Source: Hyphomicrobiales bacterium (lineage in GTDB: Bacteria; Pseudomonadota; Alphaproteobacteria; Rhizobiales; Beijerinckiaceae). Taken from it: 64,000 nt of DNA. Position numbers and translations under genes: made by a program. The stretch spans positions 1 through 64,000 of the forward strand of contig JAGXAN010000010.1 in the NCBI GenBank assembly GCA_019075865.1, written 5' to 3'. A model generated the notes under the pieces. That model was not told the origin of the DNA and did not search any database. It was given only the letters and a program-made list of their open reading frames with translations. Shown here one piece after another: positions 1-8,714 of the stretch (position 1 is the stretch's first letter; the number at the start of each line of letters is the position of its first letter).

Positions 1-91
1 TAATCGGCTTCTTTTGAACAAAATAAGCCCGGCGGACTTTTCCAATCGTTTCCAAAACCAGCATCCCCATCAAGGCTCCCATGACACCCAT
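1..91 (-). CDS. Possible partial membrane protein running off the left edge
   Basis: On the minus strand an open frame runs from an ATG at 91 off the left end. It encodes about 30 residues: a Met/Leu/Gly-rich hydrophobic stretch (MGVMGALMGMLVLETIG) followed by basic residues, as in one transmembrane helix with a cytoplasmic anchor. The frame stays open into the end of cas3. No clear ribosome binding site precedes the ATG. It does not resemble Cas5, Cas8 or Cas7, the proteins expected after cas3 in a type I operon. Too little is visible to name it. Confidence 0.25.
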   Translation of the reverse strand, partial: MGVMGALMGMLVLETIGKVRRAYFVQKKPI

Positions 92-113
92 GAAAGCCAG
101 TATGAACCAAACG

Positions 114-2357
114 TCAGAGGGGTCCCGTTTGGATGCCGATAACCCCTAAAACGGGGTCCTTATTCCATGCCGAAACACACTCATTGCTCCGGATGACCTC
201 CGCCGCTCCACGTTTAATCAGCGCTGCACGGTCTGCCGACGGGATATTGACGATATAACGCTGCAAATCGCGGGCTATGCCGCCAACCTTCTCAGCAAAG
301 CGCAACCTCTGGATTGCTCTCTCTGCCTTAGAATCGCGCGAAATAATGACGGGCATTGAATAGTCTTCAATCATTTGGAATTTTTTGGATATTGTCTCCA
401 GCGGCATGCGCAAGGGAAAGGCGTTGTCTCTTAACGCCTTTAATATCCCATGTTTATCAAGCTCTTCCTCGCCTTTGAGCCAATATATCTCACGAAAATA
501 AGCCTCAATTGCTGGCGGATCCAGCAAGCCACCGAGAATATCACCACGCTCGATCGCCCGCATAACGCCTTTGGTTGCTGCCCATCGTTGCGCCATTTCT
601 GTGCTGCTCTTGTCTGTTTCAAACACGATCACCTGACTCGCATCGACCGTGCGCCGCCCCTCACGGTTGCAGCGCCCTGCTGCTTGGGCAATCTGATCCA
701 GTCCAGCTTCAGCCCGGAAAACCAACGGAAAATCAACATCAACACCAGCTTCAATCAACGAAGTTGCCACCACCCGCACTGTAAGCCCCTCCTTCAAATC
801 CGCTCTTATGCCAGCCAGCACCTGCGCACGGTGTGCAGCGCACATCATAGTGGAGAGGTGACGCGCGCCTTGCTCATTTTTAATCAGGTCAAACAATTCT
901 CGCGCATGTTTGCGGGTGTTGATGATCACCAGAGCTTGGGGAGTTACTGCTAACCGAGCAGCTAGGTCTTCATTCACAAGTTTGCCAGCAAACTTGATTT
1001 CCACGCGTTTAAGAATTTGGAAAAGCTTTCCCAAATCCGGAATTATCTCCGTCGTGTTGCGCAAGCCATGCTGAAATGATGTTTTTGGATCATCCGTTTC
1101 CAAAAGCGCCGGTTGGGTTGCCGTGGTCAGCATCAGAGTGGCTCGGTAATTTCGAGCCAGCTCATCCAATGCCAGCACAGCCGGGCGTAGAACTGGTAGA
1201 GGCAATGTCTGAGCTTCGTCCAAAATCACAACCGAGCGCACAATATTATGCAACTTACGGCAGCGCGAGGTTTTGTGGTGAAACAGGCTTTCAAAAAATT
1301 GCACCGCCGTCGTCACCACAATTGGCGCATCCCAGTTCTCCTGCGACAGGCGCAGTTTGTCAAAGCTGGAATGGGGTTTACCACCTTGCCATTTCTCAGA
1401 AGCATCAAACGCACTGTGATGTTCGAGCACGGCATCCGCCATGTCCCCGAAAGCCTCCCGAAAAACTCGCGCCGTCTGTTCGACAACAGCGGTGAAGGGA
1501 ATGACGACAATCACGCGATCCAGTTTGTGCTGCACAGCGTGGTCAAGCGCGAATGCCAGCGAGGCTAAAGTCTTGCCACCTCCAGTGGGTACCGTCATCG
1601 TGAAAATGCCCTGCGGTTCAGTGGCCTTGGCGCGGGATGCGGCTAAAATCTTAGCTCTTGCTTGATTGATAGGGCCGGGGCGTTCCTGCGCGGCTATCAA
1701 GCATTTTTCGCTCAGATGCGCATCCAATCTTCGTTTCAAGTCCGCAAGCGACACATTGCTGAAGCCGCGATCTTTTTGCCCATAAAAAGTTTCGGTCGCT
1801 ATAAAGTCAGCGTCAACAAGTGCTGAAAACAGCATCCTCGTGAAAAAGCTACAACTGAAAGCGGTGAAGGTTTTTGCCGTATCTCCGGTGCTAGGACGGG
1901 ATTTGACCGTCGGCGGTGCGAGCTTGGTGGTCAGGATCAATCCATCTTGCTTGGCCGCTTCATTTTGTTGCGCAAGGCGCTCTGGTAAATTTTTAAGTCG
2001 TTCATATAGCGCCTTGTTATCTTGATTCTCGGCACCGTTGACCAACGCATCCATTAACCCAGTATGGTGACCTGCTATCACGGGCGCGATCAGGTGGCCA
2101 AGTGGGCCGTAATGTTTCAACGCCCAAGCCGCGCCGGGACCCGCATGGTCAAAGCTTGTTGTTGAACCTTTTAATCGTGCTTGAAAATCCGGATCAACCT
2201 TGCCAAAATCATGCAGCCAACCAACGGCCGCGCCATAGTCGGCAGCACCAAATTTAGCTGCGGCAGCCGCCGTTATTTCAGCAACAGTTTTAGCGTGGTC
2301 AAACAGAAGCTCCCATTGAGTTTGAGCCCCCTTTGGTGAATGTGCGTATGAAACCAT
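114..2357 (-). CDS. cas3: CRISPR-associated helicase/nuclease Cas3 (HD + SF2 helicase)
   Basis: The 747-residue product has the Cas3 domain order. An N-terminal HD nuclease domain carries HAKT near residue 21, the HD pair at 49-50 (WLHDFGK), H71 and HH at 97-98. A superfamily 2 helicase follows, with Walker A TVPTGGGKT at 255-263, motif II DEAQ at 380-383, motif III TAT, and C-terminal motifs IEAGVDVDF and QAAGRCNREG. In type I CRISPR systems Cas3 unwinds and degrades the DNA strand displaced by Cascade. The length and the LDEAQTLP and AAGRCNREG motifs suit a fused type I-C-like Cas3. A GGGAG lies about nine bases before the ATG at 2357. No other cas gene or repeat array is visible, and the first 113 bases to the left do not look like cas5, so it is isolated within this window. 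Confidence 0.9.
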   Translation of the reverse strand: MVSYAHSPKGAQTQWELLFDHAKTVAEITAAAAAKFGAADYGAAVGWLHDFGKVDPDFQARLKGSTTSFDHAGPGAAWALKHYGPLGHLIAPVIAGHHTGLMDALVNGAENQDNKALYERLKNLPERLAQQNEAAKQDGLILTTKLAPPTVKSRPSTGDTAKTFTAFSCSFFTRMLFSALVDADFIATETFYGQKDRGFSNVSLADLKRRLDAHLSEKCLIAAQERPGPINQARAKILAASRAKATEPQGIFTMTVPTGGGKTLASLAFALDHAVQHKLDRVIVVIPFTAVVEQTARVFREAFGDMADAVLEHHSAFDASEKWQGGKPHSSFDKLRLSQENWDAPIVVTTAVQFFESLFHHKTSRCRKLHNIVRSVVILDEAQTLPLPVLRPAVLALDELARNYRATLMLTTATQPALLETDDPKTSFQHGLRNTTEIIPDLGKLFQILKRVEIKFAGKLVNEDLAARLAVTPQALVIINTRKHARELFDLIKNEQGARHLSTMMCAAHRAQVLAGIRADLKEGLTVRVVATSLIEAGVDVDFPLVFRAEAGLDQIAQAAGRCNREGRRTVDASQVIVFETDKSSTEMAQRWAATKGVMRAIERGDILGGLLDPPAIEAYFREIYWLKGEEELDKHGILKALRDNAFPLRMPLETISKKFQMIEDYSMPVIISRDSKAERAIQRLRFAEKVGGIARDLQRYIVNIPSADRAALIKRGAAEVIRSNECVSAWNKDPVLGVIGIQTGPL

Positions 2358-2418
2358 ATTTTATGTCTCCCAAGCGCTGATTTCCGTGCACTAAGTATGA
2401 TGTCAATGCTCATCCCCG

Positions 2419-3672
2419 CTATAGGCTCCACAACAAGGAAATCGGCCCGGAGCTCAGCTTTTCGGTAAATGGGGTCATCCGGTCGTGATCGTGCAGCACG
2501 ATGCCGTGTACGAATTTATCGCCGGCGGCCTCCTGGAGCTTGCGCAAGCCATTAAGGTCTTTGGGACGCAGCACTGCCGAAGCTTTCACCTCAATGCCGA
2601 CAATTCGACCGCGTCGATCTTCGAGCACGAGATCAACTTCCTCGCCCTCGCGTGTGCGAAAATGCGAAAGGTGGTAATTTTGACCGCTCCAAGACAGCAA
2701 TTTCAGCACTTCTGCGACAACAAAGCTTTCCAGCAGCGGTCCAAACCTTGTGCGGTCGGCTTGGATTTCTCCCGCATCAGCGCCCCTTAGCGCTGCAAGC
2801 AAGCCGGAATCCAGAAACAATGATTTGGGTGTTTTAATCAAACGAGACAAACGGTTGCTGGACCAAGGCGCGATGTTGCGGATCAAGAACAACCGCTCGA
2901 GAATCCCCACATAACGCTGCGTCGTGACGTGGGATAGACCGAGTGCGCCGCCGATGGCCGTGTAATTGACGAGTTGCCCGGCGTGCTCGGCCAAGACTTT
3001 CACCAGACGTGGCATGCGATCAAGCTGATCGATATTGGCAATATCGCGCACGTCGCGGTCGAGAACCAAGGTGATGTAGGCATCAAACCACGCATTGCGT
3101 CGTGCCGCGCTCTTGCGGGCAAGGGCTTCGGGATAGCCACCACGCAAAACGACATCTATGAGGTTGGCACCGACAATAGCATCCGACACTTGGGTAATGG
3201 TTGGATTGCTGAACAACCAATCCACAAATCGACCGGGGGTCTGGCGGATTTCAGTTTGAGCCAGCGGTAAAAGCGGTATGACCTCCAAGCGGCCCGCGAG
3301 GGAATCAGCCACGGCGGGAAGGGTGGCGAGATTGGCCGATCCTGTCAGCAAGAAGCGACCGGGCCGCTGGTCACGATCAACGACCTCCTTGATCGCGAGG
3401 ATCAATTCTGGTGCGCGCTGAATTTCGTCGATGACGATTTTATCGACGCCGCGAATGAAGCTTACAGGGTCATCTTTGGCGGCCTTGAGTGTGGCCGTAT
3501 CATCAAGGTTGAGGTAAAGCCGATCGGGACCAGCGCAAGCGCGGGCAAGGGTGGTTTTTCCCGCCTGACGGGGGCCGGCGATAAGAACAACGCGCGTATC
3601 CTCCAACGCGGTCTCGACAAGCGCGCGAGCGCGGCGGGGGATCAGGTAGGTTCCAGCAGATCGATTGTCCAT
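2419..3672 (-). CDS. ATP-binding protein with DUF4143 domain (AAA+ family)
   Basis: The product is about 417 residues. Walker A GPRQAGKTT lies near residue 33 and Walker B IVIDEIQ follows about 50 residues later, then sensor-like LLTGSAN; this is the standard head of the AAA_14/DUF4143 family. The C-terminal half carries the DUF4143 nuclease-like core, with FRTREGEEVDLV and GIEVKAS typical of a PD-(D/E)XK-like fold. These proteins are common in bacteria and often mobile, but their biochemical role is not settled. I chose ATG 3672 over the upstream TTG at 3681. The gene ends 61 bases upstream of cas3 on the same strand, so the two could be cotranscribed, though no functional link is known. Confidence 0.85.
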   Translation of the reverse strand: MDNRSAGTYLIPRRARALVETALEDTRVVLIAGPRQAGKTTLARACAGPDRLYLNLDDTATLKAAKDDPVSFIRGVDKIVIDEIQRAPELILAIKEVVDRDQRPGRFLLTGSANLATLPAVADSLAGRLEVIPLLPLAQTEIRQTPGRFVDWLFSNPTITQVSDAIVGANLIDVVLRGGYPEALARKSAARRNAWFDAYITLVLDRDVRDIANIDQLDRMPRLVKVLAEHAGQLVNYTAIGGALGLSHVTTQRYVGILERLFLIRNIAPWSSNRLSRLIKTPKSLFLDSGLLAALRGADAGEIQADRTRFGPLLESFVVAEVLKLLSWSGQNYHLSHFRTREGEEVDLVLEDRRGRIVGIEVKASAVLRPKDLNGLRKLQEAAGDKFVHGIVLHDHDRMTPFTEKLSSGPISLLWSL

Positions 3673-3992
3673 TACCCGCAAATCTATAACTCAAAGTACC
3701 GCAGATTGAAAGGCAATACATTTGAAATAGCTTCCTTGGGCAACAGCAAGGTGCATTCGCTCATGAGTGCGGGCAGGGCAGGGGGGCTTATGCAAAAGTT
3801 TTGATTTTTGCACACCTCGAAACTCGTGGGTCGCCAGCTTTTTGAGAGCCGGGATTTGAGAATGAATTTTAAGAGGCGATTTCATGGGATGTGATGGTGG
3901 ACGGCGCGTCGTGCCGCACTCCTTCAAAAGTCTAGATTTTTGAGAGGAATTTCATAATTGCACAAAGCTGCCAAAAAATGGCATGATTTGGT
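3673..3992. other. Intergenic region with a short inverted repeat
   Basis: These 320 bases separate the divergent ATPase and WYL genes and should hold both promoters. TGCAAAA (3791-3797) and TTTTGCA (3806-3812) form a perfect 7 bp inverted repeat, a possible operator. No credible ORF is seen. Confidence 0.4.
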
Positions 3993-4682
3993 ATGTCACG
4001 GGCCGAACGTCTCTTAGAACTCATCCAAATTCTGCGGCGCTATCGACGGCCCGTGAGCGGAGAGAAACTGAGTGCGGAACTGGGCGTCAGCATCCGCTCG
4101 CTTTATCGGGATGTGGCAACTTTGCGGGCGCAAGGCGCGACGATTGAGGGTGAGCCGGGGCTTGGCTATATGCTGCGTCCGGGATTCATGCTACCGCCGC
4201 TGATGTTTTCTGAAGACGAGATTGAAGCCCTTGTCCTCGGCTCGCGCTGGGTGGCGGAGCGCGCCGATGGACACTTAGCCCTTGCCGCCCGCAACGCGCT
4301 GACCAAAATCGTCGCCGTATTGCCCAGCGATCTGCGAGACGAAGCCGCAGCATCCTCATTGCTTGTGGGGCCAAGTGAAAATTTAGCACGCAAGGACCAA
4401 GACATCACGACTATCCGCAAAGCCATTCGCGCCGAACATAAGCTGCTCATCGCCTATGAGGATGCGAAGGCGGTCGCAACGCAAAGGGTCATCTGGCCTA
4501 TTGCTCTTGCCTTCTTCGACCATTGCCGCGTCGTCGCAGCTTGGTGCGAAACAAGACGAGACTTCCGCCATTTTCGCACGGATCGAATCAAAATGATCGA
4601 GGCCCTCGAACTCCGCTACACGCGACGGCGCGCGGTTCTGCTCAAGGAATGGCGCGCGCTGGAAGGCATTCCGGAACAGTAG
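3993..4682 (+). CDS. WYL-domain transcriptional regulator (YafY/DeoR-like HTH)
   Basis: The 229-residue protein starts with an HTH_11 winged helix (residues ~3-55, with LGVSIRSLYRDVATL as the recognition helix region). The C-terminal WYL ligand-binding domain includes VVAAWCETRRDFRHFRTDRI around residues 180-200. Family members are repressors or activators that often control an adjacent small enzyme gene. Four small genes follow on the same strand, and the gap before the first contains a perfect inverted repeat (4692-4710) that could be its operator. A close relative lies at 30877-31566 beside a GFA gene with its own palindrome. The start ATG at 3993 gives the normal family N-terminus. Confidence 0.88.
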   Translation: MSRAERLLELIQILRRYRRPVSGEKLSAELGVSIRSLYRDVATLRAQGATIEGEPGLGYMLRPGFMLPPLMFSEDEIEALVLGSRWVAERADGHLALAARNALTKIVAVLPSDLRDEAAASSLLVGPSENLARKDQDITTIRKAIRAEHKLLIAYEDAKAVATQRVIWPIALAFFDHCRVVAAWCETRRDFRHFRTDRIKMIEALELRYTRRRAVLLKEWRALEGIPEQ

Positions 4683-4691
4683 TACAACGCT

Positions 4692-4710
4692 ACTGCCGGA
4701 AATTGGCAGT
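4692..4710. promoter_or_regulatory. Inverted repeat upstream of the SRPBCC gene, probable WYL operator
   Basis: ACTGCC (4692-4697) and GGCAGT (4705-4710) form a perfect 6 bp inverted repeat with a 7 bp spacer, 39 bases before the SRPBCC start. The second WYL locus has a related palindrome beginning ACTGC. Assignment to the WYL protein is inference. Confidence 0.45.
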
Positions 4711-4748
4711 GGCATCGACTATGCTGGCCTCTTCACAAGGGGACGCAC

Positions 4749-5168
4749 ATGAAAACATATACCTATACAACGACAACGCATGTGCCCGCCGCCAAGCTCT
4801 TCCGCGCCATAGCGGACATAGCTAACTGGCCGAAGTGGGACAGCGACCTTGAGAGCACGCAACATAATGGCGGCTTGGAGGCTGGCGCGCGGTTTATGCT
4901 TAAACCCAAAGGCGGCCCGAAGGTGAAGATGGAGATTATCGAAGCCATTGCCCCGACGCATTTTGACGATCTGGCGCACCTGCCGTTAGCAAAAATGCGC
5001 ACCTCGCATCACTTCGCCCAATCTGCCGGACAAACGCGCATTGACGTTAAAATCGAGGTCTGGGGGTGTCTTAGCTTTTTCTGGGATCGCGTGGTGGCGC
5101 GTCAACAAGCGGCCAGCACGCCTGAGCAAACCCGTCGGTTCATCGCCTATGCAGAGGCGCAACCATGA
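4749..5168 (+). CDS. SRPBCC family protein (START/polyketide-cyclase-like fold)
   Basis: The 139-residue protein has the SRPBCC pattern: an N-terminal beta strand with paired threonines (TYTTTTHVPAAKLF), then the helix containing IADIANWPKWD, which is the family's hallmark 'W..WD' segment near residues 23-31. The fold makes a hydrophobic cavity; bacterial members bind small lipophilic ligands or assist stress responses, but no substrate can be inferred here. It is the first gene after the WYL regulator. Its last codons overlap the EVE gene by 4 bases (ATGA), so the two are probably translationally coupled. Confidence 0.8.
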   Translation: MKTYTYTTTTHVPAAKLFRAIADIANWPKWDSDLESTQHNGGLEAGARFMLKPKGGPKVKMEIIEAIAPTHFDDLAHLPLAKMRTSHHFAQSAGQTRIDVKIEVWGCLSFFWDRVVARQQAASTPEQTRRFIAYAEAQP

Positions 5169-5611
5169 GCGCGCCTAAAAATTGGCTCGCCGTGGCGTCG
5201 GCCGAACACGTTCGCAAAGGGCGTGAACTGGGCTTTATGCAGGTTTGCCATGGCAAGCTCGGGCCGCTGCGCCGCGTTCATCCCGGAGATGGCGTTGGCT
5301 ATTATTCCCCAACAGTCAGTTTTCAGGGAAAAGACAAATTGCAAAGCTTCACAGCCGTCGGCATCGTGAAGCAAGGCCAACCCTATGAAGTCGATTGGGG
5401 CGGCGGCTTTCGCCCCCATCGGCGTGATGTCGATTGGTGGCCCGCGCTAGAGGCATCAATTCTCCCCTTGCTCAACCTTCTGGATTTCACGGCTGCGGGA
5501 AGCAGCTGGGGCTATCAATTACGCTTCGGGCTGTTCCCAATCAGCGATCATGATTTCAAGTTGATAGCCGAAACAATGTGCGCGGACGTAGCCGCCGTCG
5601 AAGTCGGATAA
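5165..5611 (+). CDS. EVE domain-containing protein (UPF0310)
   Basis: The 148-residue product fits the EVE/UPF0310 family: NWLAVASAEHVRKG at the N-terminus, GDGVGYYSPT near residues 41-50, and the aromatic-rich WWPALEASI around 95. EVE domains share the PUA-like fold and bind modified nucleobases; family members are often near defence or translation genes. It overlaps the preceding SRPBCC gene by 4 bases, and a VOC gene follows after 124 bases. The role in this cluster is unknown. Confidence 0.85.
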   Translation: MSAPKNWLAVASAEHVRKGRELGFMQVCHGKLGPLRRVHPGDGVGYYSPTVSFQGKDKLQSFTAVGIVKQGQPYEVDWGGGFRPHRRDVDWWPALEASILPLLNLLDFTAAGSSWGYQLRFGLFPISDHDFKLIAETMCADVAAVEVG

Positions 5612-5735
5612 GGCCACGTCACGTCAGATCGCGCCTTATTCGCATGTCTACGGCAAGCATAGCACCCGGAACGAGATGCTTGACCATTGCCGTTCCCGTC
5701 TGGCAATTTACGGACCGAATATAAAAGGAACCTCA

Positions 5736-6125
5736 ATGCGGCTGGGCTATATCATTTTGTATGTGCCGGACGTGGTAGCGGCAGTCGAATTTTACGAACG
5801 GGCTTTTGGTCTGGCGCGCCGGTTCGTTCATGAGAGCGGGCAATATGCGGAGATGGAAACCGGCGCGACGGCACTTGCCTTCGCCGGAGAGTCGTTCGTG
5901 TCGGCAACCCGCCATACCTTCAAAGCCAACCGCCCGGATCAGGAGCCAGCTGGGGCCGAGGTCGCGTTTGTGGCCGACGATGTGAACGCTGCCTTTGAAA
6001 AGGCCATCGGGGCGGGGGCCACCGGCTACGCTCCGCCCCATCAAAAGCCTTGGGGACAAACCGTGGCGTATGTGCGCGACGCCAACGGATTTCTGGTCGA
6101 GCTATGCAGCGCCATCAGCGATTGA
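5736..6125 (+). CDS. VOC family protein (glyoxalase/bleomycin-resistance-like)
   Basis: From ATG 5736 the product is 129 residues, with AAAGGA seven bases upstream, so I prefer it to longer starts. It has two beta-alpha-beta-beta-beta units of the vicinal oxygen chelate fold: YIILYVPDVVAAVEFYERAFG at the N-terminus and AFVADDVNAAFEKA mid-protein, ending in the typical DANGFLVELCSA, whose glutamate is a usual metal ligand. Family activities include glyoxalase, dioxygenase and antibiotic binding; none can be singled out. It follows the SRPBCC and EVE genes and ends 5 bases before the next ORF. Confidence 0.85.
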   Translation: MRLGYIILYVPDVVAAVEFYERAFGLARRFVHESGQYAEMETGATALAFAGESFVSATRHTFKANRPDQEPAGAEVAFVADDVNAAFEKAIGAGATGYAPPHQKPWGQTVAYVRDANGFLVELCSAISD

Positions 6126-6130
6126 TCGTG

Positions 6131-6433
6131 ATGCGGACTCGGTATGCAGAACTAGACTCACTCGCTCGTCTGCGGAATGTCGGGAAGGCTGCGCTCGCTG
6201 ATTTCGAACTGCTCGGCATTACCACGGTAAGCCAGCTTGCGACGAAGGATGCCGACACCCTTTATGTCCAGCTATGCGAAACGACCCGGCAGCGGCACGA
6301 CCCTTGTGTGCATGATGTTTTCACGGCGGCAATTCATCAAGCGAAGGCGGGCGAGGCGGTGAACTGGTGGGCCTATACACCCGGACGAAAATCACGCCAA
6401 GCGTCAGCAACATTCCCTGATGGGCTGTCCTGA
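6131..6433 (+). CDS. Helix-hairpin-helix protein, Cdd1 ('pathogenicity locus')-like
   Basis: The 100-residue product contains LARLRNVGKAALADFELLGI near residues 10-30, a helix-hairpin-helix of the TfoX C-terminal/Cdd1 type, followed by LCETTRQRHDPCVHDVF, characteristic of the Cdd1 family. HhH motifs bind DNA backbone non-specifically; Cdd1 proteins have no established function. ATG 6131 (or GTG 6128) lies 2-5 bases after the VOC stop, so it probably ends the WYL-linked operon. Confidence 0.7.
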   Translation: MRTRYAELDSLARLRNVGKAALADFELLGITTVSQLATKDADTLYVQLCETTRQRHDPCVHDVFTAAIHQAKAGEAVNWWAYTPGRKSRQASATFPDGLS

Positions 6434-6524
6434 AAGTCTTGCCGATCGCATAGCCGATGGCGACCAATCCTCGAAGCTGTCAGGCGGATTTGGGCCAACG
6501 GCTGCTTCCCCTATGTGCGGCGCG

Positions 6525-6979
6525 TCACGCCTGCGGCAATCGCGTAAACGGATCATGCGTTGCCACGCCAAACGGTTCATAATGCCGCAGATTGCGGGTC
6601 AGGATCGTCAGGCCATGGCATTGGGCGGTAGCCGCGATCAGAATGTCCGCGAAGCCGGGGGCATGGCCTTGGCTTCGGGCCTGGTCAGACAGGGCACCAG
6701 CAAGGTGGCAGTTGCTAGATCGACGGGAAGGATGCGCGCGGCATAAAGGTGCGGCAGAGTTTCCAACCAAGCGCTGATATCCCGCGATTTGCAGGTCGCA
6801 CCCTCGCGACTGGCTTTGGCGATGCCGTCCTCAATTTCCGCCACGGCGACGACCGAGATGAACAGTTTTGCCGAATTTGCATCCATCCAAGCGTCCATCT
6901 TGGCGGCGGCTACTTGTGATGGCGCACGGATGGAGATGACGTTGGTGTCAATGAGGTATGAAGTCTCAGAGGTCAGCAT
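6525..6979 (-). pseudogene. VapC-type PIN-domain toxin, frameshifted
   Basis: The start overlaps the antitoxin stop (ATG 6979, TGA 6968). The first frame gives a PIN N-terminus (YLIDTNVISI) and VAVAEIEDGIAKA, then loses similarity after DLATAT. The next frame resumes with AGALSDQARSQGHAPGFADI and TILTRNLRHYEPFGV, the second half of a PIN domain with its D and N motif residues. One extra base at about 6703-6706 would join both into a normal ~150-residue VapC-type RNase. Either the toxin is inactive or the sequence has an error. The longest single frame starts upstream at 7063, inside the antitoxin gene. Confidence 0.8.
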
Positions 6980-7208
6980 CGCGGAGCGGGGCTTGGTTGC
7001 GCTCGGGCAGGTCATTTTTTGCGAGTGGGGCGGCCATGAGTAATTGACCGAAGGATGGCACATGCGACAGGCATTGCCATTCTACGAAACTCAAAATGAC
7101 AGCCTCGGGCCTGCCGTGTCGGGTGATGATGGCAGGTTCACCATGCACGGTATCATCAATCACGGTTGACAGGCTGGCTTTGGCGTCGCGAAGCTGGATT
7201 TCTCTCAT
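6966..7208 (-). CDS. Type II antitoxin, Phd/YefM family
   Basis: From ATG 7208 the 80-residue protein begins MREIQLRDAKASLS, the conserved Phd/YefM start, then HGEPAIITRHGRPEAVILS. GGAGG lies five bases upstream, supporting this start over the in-frame ATG at 7244. Phd proteins bind their operator and neutralise the partner toxin. The stop overlaps the toxin start. A perfect palindrome (7226-7246) just upstream is the likely autoregulatory operator. Confidence 0.85.
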   Translation of the reverse strand: MREIQLRDAKASLSTVIDDTVHGEPAIITRHGRPEAVILSFVEWQCLSHVPSFGQLLMAAPLAKNDLPERNQAPLRDADL

Positions 7209-7225
7209 GGTGGCCTCCGGGCAAC

Positions 7226-7246
7226 ATATGACTACAGTGGTCATAT
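7226..7246. promoter_or_regulatory. Perfect inverted repeat, probable antitoxin operator
   Basis: ATATGAC (7226-7232) and GTCATAT (7240-7246) form a perfect 7 bp inverted repeat with a 7 bp spacer, 18 bases before the phd start. Phd-family antitoxins usually repress their operon through such sites. Confidence 0.6.
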
Positions 7247-7449
7247 ATGCGCTTTTATTGCGGCGCGAGTAAGCTTGAAATTTCAGGCCAGCACCAGTTT
7301 GGTTTTAGCAGTGAGAATATTCGTGCCCATGGGGTGGTGTTTTCGATGAGAGCCATTTGAACAGAGAAAACGTAGCGCAAATTCTTCGTCAGTGGCTTGC
7401 AGCGCGAAGCCGTCGGTTCGCACATTTTTGCGAGATAGCCATGCCCTGA

Positions 7450-7600
7450 GAGAGCGCGAGGGTGGGCCCGAGTCTTGCTGACGGGTGATCGCTTCGAGAG
7501 AGGCTTGGGCGGCCTGTCGCGAGGCTTGATTGATGACCCATTGCCATTTCCGCCCAGCCACTGAGCGGGCCAGCATTTATCACGATATTACCCAAAGCAT
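7450..7600 (+). repeat. Degenerate copy of the ArdC-like gene's 5' region (copy A)
   Basis: About 150 bases closely match 9812-9961, covering the leader and first ~20 codons of the ArdC-like gene. The reading frame beginning near 7530 encodes RPATERASIYHDITQ, against RPAAERASIYHDITQ in the intact gene, then diverges. It is a truncated remnant. The flanking gap 7247-7641 holds no other convincing gene. Confidence 0.75.
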
Positions 7601-7641
7601 ATCTTGCCGAGAGTTTTGCAGGAGGCTCCCCGGTGAAGAGT

Positions 7642-8607
7642 TCAGGGCAGCAGCAAGACGCTGCCCGTGGTTGCGCCAATTTCGAGGGCAGACAGGGCGA
7701 TATTTGCCTGTTCAAGCGGAAATTCGGTGCCAATTGGTGAGCGCCAACCGCCCTCCATCGCGGCAAATAACGCCGCCGCACCGCCTCGATAGCTGGGTAA
7801 GTCTGCGGCATAGGCCATGACGCTGGGGCGCGACAGAGATAGAGAACGGCGTGGGCCGATCTCGTCGACACTGATTGGTGCAATTTGCCCGCCAGCCTGA
7901 CCGATGCTCGCCACCATACCAAACGGGCGCACACAGTCGAATGTGCGCAGTAGGCTGGTGCCGCCGATGCCATCATATGCAACATCAACTAATTGCCCGC
8001 CAAGATAATTCCGGATATCGCTGGCCCAATCGGCATCGCGACCAACAATGATGTGATCTGCGCCATTGGCCACAGCTAGCGCCGCTTTGGTGTCCGTGCT
8101 CACCGTTCCGATGACGGTAGCGCCCATCTGCTTGGCCCAATGGGTGAGAATTGAACCGAGGCCGCCCGCCGCTGCGTGAACCAGAATGATGGTGCCGCGC
8201 AAAACGGGAAAGGTGCGCGTGAGCAACATATGGGCTGTGAGACCCTTGAGCAGCATGGCAGCGGCGGAACTTTCGTCCACAATATCCGGCAACTTGAGGG
8301 CGCGGTTAGCCGGTAGTAGGTGGATGTCCGCATACGCACCCACCGGCGCACCGGCATAGGCGACGCGATCTCCCGGCTTCAAATCGTGTACATTCTCACC
8401 CACCGCCTCAATTGTTCCTGACGCTTCAACACCAAGAACATGGGGCAATGGCAGCGGATAAAGCCCGTTCCGGTGATAAATGTCGATAAAATTGACACCA
8501 ATAGCGCTGTGCCGGATGAGCACTTCACCCGATTTTGGCATTTTTGGCTCGGTGTTGATCAAGCTGAGGGGCATTCCAATTTGCGTGAGGGCAAGGGCGC
8601 GGTTCAT
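7642..8607 (-). CDS. NADPH:quinone oxidoreductase (zinc-independent MDR family)
   Basis: From ATG 8607 the product is 321 residues, the usual size for quinone oxidoreductases of the medium-chain dehydrogenase/reductase family. The N-terminal GroES-like domain includes GVNFIDIYHRNGLYPLPLP and LGVEASGTIEAVGENV. The Rossmann domain carries AAAGGLGSILTHWAK, the family variant of the nucleotide-binding AxxGGxG. It probably reduces quinones or other electrophiles with NADPH in the cytoplasm. A GGAG precedes this start; longer in-frame starts extend into the divergent regulator and are unlikely. The LysR gene 107 bases away is transcribed divergently, a common regulator-target arrangement. Confidence 0.85.
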   Translation of the reverse strand: MNRALALTQIGMPLSLINTEPKMPKSGEVLIRHSAIGVNFIDIYHRNGLYPLPLPHVLGVEASGTIEAVGENVHDLKPGDRVAYAGAPVGAYADIHLLPANRALKLPDIVDESSAAAMLLKGLTAHMLLTRTFPVLRGTIILVHAAAGGLGSILTHWAKQMGATVIGTVSTDTKAALAVANGADHIIVGRDADWASDIRNYLGGQLVDVAYDGIGGTSLLRTFDCVRPFGMVASIGQAGGQIAPISVDEIGPRRSLSLSRPSVMAYAADLPSYRGGAAALFAAMEGGWRSPIGTEFPLEQANIALSALEIGATTGSVLLLP

Positions 8608-8714
8608 GTGGGAACTCCGGATTGGTGCCCGTATTTGCGCTTTAAAAAGCTTGAGCGTAAATTCAGATTTAGTGCGCATATGATGTGAATAAACGCAGAT
8701 GTCTGGTTGGCAAA

